Source of the DNA: JBFMFE01 sp040752295
GTDB taxonomy: Bacteria; UBP15; UBA6099; JBFMBQ01
NCBI GenBank assembly: GCA_040752295.1
Contig: JBFMFE010000009.1
Span: 1-14,287 of the forward strand
Length of the DNA: 14,287 nucleotides
Direction of reading: 5' to 3'
Shown: positions 1-5,302 of the stretch, one piece after another
Numbering within the stretch: the first letter of the stretch is position 1
Layout of the letters: each line of letters opens with the position of its first letter
Position numbers and translations under genes: made by a program
The notes under the pieces: model-generated
Seen by the model: only the letters and a program-made list of their open reading frames with translations
Told to the model about the DNA's origin: nothing
Database searches by the model: none

Positions 1-64
1 CGTGCAGCCGCTTCAATTCTTGGCGCTGTCGTATGGTCAGCGCCGCCCGGGCATGGAGTTTCAT
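1..64 (-). CDS. N-terminal fragment of a possible transposase, cut by the window edge
   Basis: Only the first 21 codons are present, reading MKLHARAALTIRQRQELKRL and then H before the left edge. The gene call rests on its expression signals: an AGGAGGT Shine-Dalgarno site (complement of 73-79) eight bases before the ATG at 64, and a consensus promoter at 90-119. The opening pattern of a basic M-x-L-H-x-x-A-x-L-T start followed by R-Q-R and a leucine-rich helix resembles the start of IS481-type transposases or integrases with an N-terminal helix-turn-helix. The fragment is too short to prove that, and an ordinary helix-turn-helix regulator is the main alternative. Confidence 0.45.
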   Translation of the reverse strand, partial: MKLHARAALTIRQRQELKRLH

Positions 65-89
65 GGAAAACCACCTCCTATACCCGGAC

Positions 90-119
90 ATTATATCGTA
101 TGTTAATGTATCATGTCAA
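90..119 (-). promoter_or_regulatory. consensus sigma70-type promoter for the left-edge gene
   Basis: On the minus strand a perfect TTGACA (-35, complement of 114-119) is followed by an 18-bp spacer and a perfect TATAAT (-10, complement of 90-95). Transcription would start near 83, about 20 bases before the start codon at 64. Both hexamers match the bacterial housekeeping consensus exactly, which is uncommon in this GC-rich window. Confidence 0.75.
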
Positions 120-129
120 TACCACTACA

Positions 130-171
130 GGCTACGGGCTACGGGCTTCAGGCTACGGGCTTCGGGCTACG
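130..171. repeat. six-unit 7-bp tandem repeat (GGCTACG / GGCTTCG)
   Basis: Six consecutive heptamers read GGCTACG, GGCTACG, GGCTTCA, GGCTACG, GGCTTCG and GGCTACG. Three more decayed units (GGCTGCG, GGATTCG, GGCTTGG) follow at 203-223, and two GGATTCG copies lie near 269-284. The period of seven and the alternating TAC/TTC core resemble the short tandemly repeated repetitive (STRR) heptamers known from cyanobacteria and other bacteria. No gene is supported between 65 and 318; this repeat and the promoter at 90-119 are all I see there. Confidence 0.85.
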
Positions 172-318
172 GCAGAAAAAACGGAACTACAACTGCTAAA
201 CGGGCTGCGGGATTCGGGCTTGGGGAAAAACAGAACGAGAGGGCGGCATGGCATCGGGGAGAAGGTGTGGATTCGGGGATTCGGACGGCGCGGGACCATG
301 AGGGTTCCGCGGGGGGTG

Positions 319-582
319 TCATGTTTCGAGCATTTTCAGGAGTTCCTCGCGCCGCGGCACGCCCGTGAAGCGCGCGGCGCCGTTGACGACGAAGGTGGGC
401 ACTCCCTTCACGCCGCAGCCGTCGGCGCGGCGTCTGCCGTCCGGCGTGAAGACGTTTATTTCCTCGAGCGGAACGCCGCGTTCCTCGGCGACCGCCCTTG
501 CGATTTCCTTTGCCTGCGGGCACAACCCGCACATGGGGTTGTAGAAAAGCTCAATTTTCGTTCCCGACGCCTGCGATTTCAT
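319..582 (-). CDS. small thioredoxin/glutaredoxin-fold CxxC protein
   Basis: This 87-residue protein has the compact thioredoxin fold of glutaredoxin-like redox proteins. Visible features are a first beta strand (IELFYN, residues 10-15), a CGLC active site (Cys18 and Cys21), a helix rich in A/E/R, and the cis-proline motif GVPTFVVNG (Pro62). A third cysteine, Cys56, lies just before the cis-proline strand. There is no signal peptide, so it should be cytoplasmic. The ATG at 582 has a GAGGGA ribosome site about nine bases upstream and lies inside the 3' end of the SepCysS gene, giving a 32-nt overlap and implying translational coupling. The family (thioredoxin_3/glutaredoxin-like) reduces disulfides or relays thiols. 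A role as reductant or sulfur relay for SepCysS is inference from position. Confidence 0.85.
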   Translation of the reverse strand: MKSQASGTKIELFYNPMCGLCPQAKEIARAVAEERGVPLEEINVFTPDGRRRADGCGVKGVPTFVVNGAARFTGVPRREELLKMLET

Positions 583-1732
583 GAAACGCGTCCCTCACTT
601 TCCTTATTTCATCGTCGGTCAGCCCGTAGACGGACATTTTGATGTGCTTGGTCATGCCGCGGTGCAGACCGACGATTCCGCGTTTGACCATCTCCTCGGC
701 GAGAAAGAAGCCCTTTTTGCGGCGCGTCTTCGAGATTTCCCAGAAGCGTGGGGTCTCGAAGTGAAGGAGGTGATGGCGGTGGGGGTTCTGCCCGAGGAGC
801 ATCACGGTGGGGATTTCCTCCATGGCGGCGGCGAAGTCGTTTGTTTTCTTCAGTTCCTCGTCCCAGTTTCCGACCCGCTCTCTCACGCCGGGGAAGGAGA
901 GCATGGAACTGATGAGGGGGACGCCGCCGATGGCGCACCCGAAGACGTTGGGGATTTTTTTTCCGAAGGCGCGTCCCGACCACGAGGCGGTCGCCTGCGA
1001 GACGGCGAAGATGTCCTTCGCCCACTTGAAATTGGTCACGACGAAGCCGAGCGGACCGAGCGATGCCATTGACTTGTGGGCGGAGAGGGTGAGGAAATCG
1101 CACTTGAGCTGCTTCATGTTGACGGGCATGACGCCGCCGGTGTAGGCGGCGTTCACCATGAAGGGGATTTCGTACTTTTCGCAGACGTCGCCGACTTCGG
1201 CTGCCGGGGCGAGGTTTCCGTAGTATGGGTCAACGTGGGTGAGGACCACGAGCGCGGGCAGGCGTCCCTCCCTGTTTTTGACCTCTTTAATCTTTTCCTC
1301 GAACGCCTCGGGGTGGTAGCTGTACTCAGGGTAGCCGGAGTGGGGCGGCTCGACGACTTTGAGGCCGTTCATCTCAGCGGCGATGTTGGTGGTGTAGTGG
1401 CTGTTCGGGTCAATGATGATGGTGTCGCAGTAGTCCCTGTTTTTCTCCGGCAGCCCCGCGATGGTGTGCATCACGGCGTATTGAGCGCCGCGGCATCCGA
1501 ACGCGTGCTCGGCGGCGTCGCCGCCGAAGAACGCGGCGGTTTCCTCGAGGAACTTTCTAATGCGCGGCTTGTCAACGAGGGAGGAGCGTCCCTCGAGGCA
1601 GTCGTAGCACGTGATATAGCCGACCTCCATCCAGTCCGAGGCGAGCCGTTCGCGCACGTCGGGCGGCACGACGCCGCCGCGCATCAGCGCGTTGATCGTG
1701 ATCATCCCCTTGTAAGGGTTTTCCATTTTCAT
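551..1732 (-). CDS. pscS: Sep-tRNA:Cys-tRNA synthase homologue (SepCysS), PLP enzyme
   Basis: The 393-residue protein aligns along its length, from memory, with archaeal SepCysS. That enzyme converts O-phosphoseryl-tRNA(Cys) to Cys-tRNA(Cys) using pyridoxal phosphate and a sulfur donor. Matching landmarks are INALMRGGV near the start, GYITCYDC with Cys42 and Cys45, GCRGAQYAVMH (79-89), the SAHKSMASLGPLG motif with PLP lysine Lys220, FGCAIGG with Cys266, LGQNPHRHHLL, and MSVYGLTDDE near the end. The three cysteines correspond to Cys39, Cys42 and Cys247 of the Archaeoglobus fulgidus enzyme, used for the Fe-S cluster and persulfide chemistry. The ATG at 1732 lies three bases after the DUF169 stop; a second ATG at 1726 is possible. 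No SepRS or phosphoserine gene lies in the window, so the substrate is unproven. Family assignment is strong; the tRNA role is inferred. Confidence 0.88.
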   Translation of the reverse strand: MKMENPYKGMITINALMRGGVVPPDVRERLASDWMEVGYITCYDCLEGRSSLVDKPRIRKFLEETAAFFGGDAAEHAFGCRGAQYAVMHTIAGLPEKNRDYCDTIIIDPNSHYTTNIAAEMNGLKVVEPPHSGYPEYSYHPEAFEEKIKEVKNREGRLPALVVLTHVDPYYGNLAPAAEVGDVCEKYEIPFMVNAAYTGGVMPVNMKQLKCDFLTLSAHKSMASLGPLGFVVTNFKWAKDIFAVSQATASWSGRAFGKKIPNVFGCAIGGVPLISSMLSFPGVRERVGNWDEELKKTNDFAAAMEEIPTVMLLGQNPHRHHLLHFETPRFWEISKTRRKKGFFLAEEMVKRGIVGLHRGMTKHIKMSVYGLTDDEIRKVRDAFHEIAGVGNEN

Positions 1733-1735
1733 TCT

Positions 1736-2680
1736 TCACCCCGCGTTCGCGTCCGGGCGCCGCTCCTCGATGCAGGTGCGTATCAGCGATTCCAGTGTCC
1801 GCGCGATTTTTTCGCCCTGCATGTAGAGGTTGATCCCCACCTTGTCGGGGTCTATGAGGGCGTAAACGTCCAGCCAACTGCCCCTCTGCTTCATGAGAAA
1901 CGGGGGACTGACCCTGACGTCGTCCGGGGCAGCTTTCATCGGGACGTAAACGGTCATGAGCTTGAACCTGCCCGAGGCGTCCTTGTTGAGGTATATCCTC
2001 ACCTGCCTGCCCGCGATCTCGCCGAAGAAGTAGTCCGCCCCCTTCTCGAAGTTTATCTCCTTGAAGTTGCGTATGATCTCCCTTGGGACGTCCGTGACGA
2101 GGCATCCGCAGAGCGAGCCGCCGGTTTTTATCATCATCTCGACGAGTTCCTCCATGTCCCGGACTTTCGCGGCTGGGACGCCGACGGTCAGCTCGTTGTC
2201 GCGGAAGCCGCCGAACATGCGCGCGCCGTGGCACAGGAAGGAAACGTTGGGTTTCTGCTCGTTGAAGACCTGCGCGGTGGTCTCGCCGCAGACGGCAAGC
2301 TCGCCTGCGAACTCGGCGGTCATGCCGCCGAGGAGGATGGCGATGGTCATCACCTGGCTGGGGTTGACGACGAAGAGAGCGACGTCGAAGTCGCGGTTGA
2401 GACCGGGGAAGACGTGCACGTGGCGCACCTGTTTTTTGATGCGCGGTTCGACGTCAACGTACTTTGGCTGGCGCAGACCGAGCGTCAGCTCGGAGTTTGG
2501 GCACGCCATGTCCTCGGCGAGGGCGGTGAATTCCTTTCCCATCGCCGCCTCGCGCACCATCTGGCAGTAGCGCATCGGCTCGCCGGGTCTGTGCAGCGCC
2601 TCGCGTTCGTCCTCGATGAGCTTGACGCCCACGATGTGGGTCTTCATTCCCAGGTAGGCTCTGATCGCGTCTCCGAGCAT
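1736..2680 (-). CDS. DUF169 family protein with a C-terminal extension
   Basis: Residues 1-205 of this 314-residue protein match the DUF169 family (COG2043), which has no firmly established function. Landmarks are the GMKTHIVGVKLIED start, MRYCQMVREA with Cys39, DMACPN with Cys60, a central hydrophobic stretch AILLGGM, LAVCGE with Cys131, FLCHGARMFGGFRDNELTVGVP with Cys150, and a CGC pair at 191-193. The many spaced cysteines fit a metal- or sulfur-handling protein, which is inference. Residues from about 206 to 314 go beyond the usual family length and form an unrecognised second domain. No signal peptide or clear membrane segment is seen. The stop codon is three bases from the SepCysS start, so the two are almost certainly co-translated. 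The ATG at 2680 has a GGGAGAG-like site upstream. Confidence 0.8.
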   Translation of the reverse strand: MLGDAIRAYLGMKTHIVGVKLIEDEREALHRPGEPMRYCQMVREAAMGKEFTALAEDMACPNSELTLGLRQPKYVDVEPRIKKQVRHVHVFPGLNRDFDVALFVVNPSQVMTIAILLGGMTAEFAGELAVCGETTAQVFNEQKPNVSFLCHGARMFGGFRDNELTVGVPAAKVRDMEELVEMMIKTGGSLCGCLVTDVPREIIRNFKEINFEKGADYFFGEIAGRQVRIYLNKDASGRFKLMTVYVPMKAAPDDVRVSPPFLMKQRGSWLDVYALIDPDKVGINLYMQGEKIARTLESLIRTCIEERRPDANAG

Positions 2681-2945
2681 TTTCCGTCATCACTCTCCCT
2701 GTAGTTTTCCCGCACGGGTTTCACGAAGGCGGGGCGCTGCCTTTTTTTATCTTATAATCCGGCGCGTGAACGTCGGGTTCGACAAAACCGCCGAAAAAGC
2801 CCCGTCGCTAAAAATGATTCCGGCGCACGTCGAAAGATTGAAAAAGCGCGGCGGCATACGGAGATGCCTGTCTGCCGCCTGCCTGTGCGATGCACCCGTC
2901 TGCCGGCCAGGCAGGCGCACCGCGCCGAAAGAACGTGCGCCGGAA
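2681..2945. other. intergenic space with inverted and direct repeats
   Basis: No gene is supported in these 265 bases. They hold a perfect 9-bp inverted repeat, GCCTGCCTG (2877-2885) against CAGGCAGGC (2908-2916), and two partly similar copies of a GATGC...GTCTGCCG block (from about 2864 and 2890). A shorter hairpin at 2852-2867 (GGCAT/ATGCC) is followed on the minus strand by a T run seven bases later, which could help end transcription of the E1 gene but is not a classical terminator. A TATAAG hexamer (complement of 2751-2756) is a possible -10 for the DUF169-SepCysS-CxxC set, without a clear -35 partner. Confidence 0.5.
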
Positions 2946-3755
2946 TCAAAAATGCACGTTGCAGAAATCGTCATAATCAATCAGTTCCGTCACCGTGGGG
3001 TTGTCGCCGCACACGGGGCACTTCGGGTCGCGCGCGACCTTCATCTCCCTGAACCGCAGGCGCAGCCCGTCGAACAACAGCAGCCGCCCGGCGAGCGTGT
3101 TCCCTGCGCCGAGTATGAGCTTCACGGTCTCGAGCGCCTGTATCAGACCGATGATGCCCGGCAGGACGCCCACCACGCCCGCCTCCTGGCAGGACGGCGC
3201 CATTCCGGGCGGCGGCGGGTCGGGATAGATGCAGCGGTAGCACGGTCCTTTGCCGGGCAGGAAAACGGTCGCCTGCCCCTCGAACTGAAAGACGCTCCCG
3301 TGCACGAGCGGCTTGCCCTTCATCACGCACGCGTCGTTCACGAGGTAACGCGTGGGGAAGTTGTCGCACCCGTCCACGACGATCCCGTAGTTCTCGAGCA
3401 CGTCCATGATGTTGTGCGAGGTGAGGCGTGTCTCGTGGGTGACGACCCTGACGTCGGGGTTGAGGTTTTCGGCGGTCTCTTTCGCCGAGAGCGCCTTCGG
3501 GCGGTCGAGGTCGCGGGTGGAGTGGAGTATCTGCCTCTGGAGGTTGCTGATCTCGACCGTGTCGCTGTCGGCGACGCCGATGGTTCCGACGCCGGCGGCG
3601 GCGAGGTAGTAGATCGCCGGGCAGCCCAGCCCGCCGGCGCCGACGACGAGCACGCTTGCGGAGAGGAGCTTTTTCTGCCCCCTGCCGCCGACCTGGGGGA
3701 GGACGATGTGCCGGCTGTAGCGCCGAATCTGTTCTTCGGTGAAGTCCAGTTTCAT
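2946..3755 (-). CDS. ThiF/MoeB/HesA-type E1-like sulfur-carrier adenylyltransferase
   Basis: This 269-residue protein is a full-length bacterial E1-like enzyme of the MoeB/ThiF family, which uses ATP to adenylate the C-terminal glycine of a ubiquitin-like sulfur carrier. Visible motifs are RYSRHIVLPQVG (12-23), the nucleotide loop GAGGLG (39-44), DSDTVEISNLQRQ (63-75), and DGCDNFPTR with the Mg/ATP aspartate Asp131. Two zinc-binding CxxC pairs lie at Cys172/Cys175 and Cys246/Cys249. Cys189 in the SCQEAGVVG segment sits where the family often has its reactive cysteine. There is no rhodanese domain. Neither ThiS, MoaD nor a JAMM protease gene is nearby, so MoeB, ThiF or a dedicated cysteine or thio-cofactor role cannot be separated. 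It lies 103 bases after the desulfurase on the same strand, which suggests joint sulfur transfer. Confidence 0.9.
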   Translation of the reverse strand: MKLDFTEEQIRRYSRHIVLPQVGGRGQKKLLSASVLVVGAGGLGCPAIYYLAAAGVGTIGVADSDTVEISNLQRQILHSTRDLDRPKALSAKETAENLNPDVRVVTHETRLTSHNIMDVLENYGIVVDGCDNFPTRYLVNDACVMKGKPLVHGSVFQFEGQATVFLPGKGPCYRCIYPDPPPPGMAPSCQEAGVVGVLPGIIGLIQALETVKLILGAGNTLAGRLLLFDGLRLRFREMKVARDPKCPVCGDNPTVTELIDYDDFCNVHF

Positions 3756-3801
3756 GGTTTCTTACGGTGTCCGCCCTGTCGTATCCTTTCGCCCGGTCCG
3801 G

Positions 3802-3825
3802 GAAAAGCGCCCGGGAGTTCGGGCG
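3802..3825 (-). terminator. weak terminator-like hairpin between desulfurase and E1 genes
   Basis: On the minus strand, CGCCCG and CGGGCG (3820-3825 and 3808-3813) can pair over a six-base loop, followed directly by CTTTTC. The stem is only 6 bp and the T run only four bases, so this may attenuate rather than stop transcription from the desulfurase into the E1 gene. Confidence 0.4.
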
Positions 3826-3858
3826 TTTCTCCTGCCGGGTTCGCTGTGTCGCGCCGTG

Positions 3859-5040
3859 CTATCTGCGTGGAGCGACGGGAGACATTTTCCTGAGCCTGTC
3901 CACTATCTTCGGAAGCTCCTCGAGGACGAATTCCACGTGTTCCAACGTGTTCATCCTGCCGAGTGTGAACCTGAGGGAGCCGTGAGCGACCTCCGCGGGG
4001 ACGCCGATGGCGAGTAGGACGTGGGAGGGGTCGAGCGAGCCGCTGGTGCAGGCGGAGCCGGAGGACGCCGCCACGCCGAGCATGTCGAGCATGAGGAGCA
4101 TGGACTCGCCCTCGACGTATTTTATGCAGACGTTGACGTTGTTGGGGAGGCGCTTTTCGGGGTGCCCGTTCAGTGTGACGTCGTCAATTCTCTCGAAGAT
4201 GCCGTTTTTCAGTCGCTCGCGGAGGGGGAGCAGGTGGTTCACGCGCTGCTGGCGTTCCTTCGCCGCGAGTTCGGCGGTCTTTCCGAAACCCACGATGCCT
4301 GGGACGTTCTCGGTGCCCGAGCGTCGTTTCCGTTCCTGCCCGCCGCCGAAGAGGAGGGGGGAGAACTTCACGCCCGAGCGCACGTAGAGCGCCCCCACGC
4401 CCTTGGGGCCGTAAATTTTGTGAGCCGAGATGGAGAGGAGGTCAATGTTCATCTCGGCGACGTTTAAGGTGAGGACGCCCGCGGTCTGGACGGCGTCCGT
4501 GTGGAAGAACACGCCGCGCTCGCGCGCGATGCGCCCGATTTCCTCAATCGGCTGAACGGTGCCGATCTCGTTGTTCGCGTGCATTATCGTGACGAGCGTC
4601 GTCTCTTTCGTCACGGCTTTTTCCACGTCGCCGGGGTCAACGAGTCCGTCTCCGTCAACCGGGAGGACGGTGATCTTCCAGCCCCTGCGCGCGAGGAACT
4701 CGCAGACGTCCAGGACGGCGTGATGCTCGACGGCGGAGGTTATGACGTGCTTTCCCCTGTTCTCGCAAGCGAGAGCGACGCCTCGTATCGCCGCGTTGTC
4801 CGCCTCCGTGCCGCCTGCGGTGAAGACGATTTCATCGTGTCTTGCGCCGATGAGCGCCGCCACCCTGCCGCGCGCGTCCTCGAGCGCGCCCCTGGCTTCG
4901 CGCCCGACGTAGTGGATGCTCGACGGGTTCCCGAATCTCTCGATGAAATAGGGTTTCATCGCCGAGAGGACTTCGGGGTGCATGGGGGTGGTCCCGGCGT
5001 GGTCCATGTAGATCAGCCGGTTTTCCCCGTTTTCAATCAT
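3859..5040 (-). CDS. cysteine desulfurase, NifS/IscS type
   Basis: The 393-residue protein has the complete motif set of a group I cysteine desulfurase, which takes sulfur from L-cysteine as an enzyme persulfide and releases alanine. Key points are YMDHAGTTP near the start, GGTEADN (76-82), VEHHAV with the cofactor-stacking His106, HANNEIGTVQP, HTDAVQ (180-185), the PLP lysine Lys208 in SAHKIYGPKG, RRSGTEN, and the catalytic Cys331 in SSGSACTSGSLDPSH. The reading frame is open back to 5421, but the ATG at 5040 is chosen. Homology starts there, a GGAGGG site lies upstream, and a TATAAT promoter box at 5084-5089 falls between the two. Nearby E1 and SepCysS genes suggest it feeds sulfur to thiolation or biosynthesis. 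IscS and NifS cannot be told apart from sequence alone. Confidence 0.95.
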   Translation of the reverse strand: MIENGENRLIYMDHAGTTPMHPEVLSAMKPYFIERFGNPSSIHYVGREARGALEDARGRVAALIGARHDEIVFTAGGTEADNAAIRGVALACENRGKHVITSAVEHHAVLDVCEFLARRGWKITVLPVDGDGLVDPGDVEKAVTKETTLVTIMHANNEIGTVQPIEEIGRIARERGVFFHTDAVQTAGVLTLNVAEMNIDLLSISAHKIYGPKGVGALYVRSGVKFSPLLFGGGQERKRRSGTENVPGIVGFGKTAELAAKERQQRVNHLLPLRERLKNGIFERIDDVTLNGHPEKRLPNNVNVCIKYVEGESMLLMLDMLGVAASSGSACTSGSLDPSHVLLAIGVPAEVAHGSLRFTLGRMNTLEHVEFVLEELPKIVDRLRKMSPVAPRR

Positions 5041-5083
5041 TCCGCCGTTCGTCCCTCCGCTCCGCAAAATGTTGTACCCGGAA

Positions 5084-5089
5084 ATTATA
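5084..5089 (-). promoter_or_regulatory. -10 box of the desulfurase promoter
   Basis: The complement of 5084-5089 reads TATAAT, with an A-rich tract just upstream on the minus strand. This places transcription start near 5077, about 37 bases before the ATG at 5040. No good -35 hexamer is visible: TGGAAA at 16 bp spacing is the best match. Confidence 0.5.
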
Positions 5090-5199
5090 TGATTTTTTTT
5101 CCCGTTTTCCACAACGGGCTTCATCCGGGCGCGGTTCGAAGTATCTTTCGTTCGGAACTTACAACACGGCGGCGGTTCGCCCGGCGCCGATTCGGCGTG

Positions 5200-5227
5200 T
5201 TGCGCTCGTTCGCGAATCCGGTACAAT
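5200..5227 (+). promoter_or_regulatory. putative promoter for the aldolase-purH pair
   Basis: TTGCGC (5200-5205) and TACAAT (5222-5227) are separated by 16 bp. The -10 matches five of six consensus positions and the -35 three of six. Transcription would start near 5234, about 70 bases before the start codon at 5303, which has a GGGGGAAGG ribosome site. Confidence 0.45.
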
Positions 5228-5302
5228 AGAACAGCCCGGAGCGGTTTCCTCAGGGGAACGTTCCGGCTGAAAACCGCTAAAACGGGGAAAAGGGGGAAGG
5301 CA

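Noticed and set aside
1076..2704. Very long plus-strand open frame (542 codons) opposite SepCysS and DUF169
   Set aside because: It is antisense to two clearly homologous genes, its translation is a low-complexity Val/His/Asp/Gly-rich string typical of GC-rich shadow frames, and it crosses the gene boundary.
2766..3893. Plus-strand open frame of 375 codons opposite the E1 gene
   Set aside because: Antisense to a complete ThiF/MoeB-family gene, with shadow-type composition and no recognisable domain.
5101..5118. CCCGTT/AACGGG inverted repeat near the desulfurase promoter
   Set aside because: In the minus direction it is followed by As and in the plus direction by no T run, so it is not a terminator. 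It is too short to call an operator.
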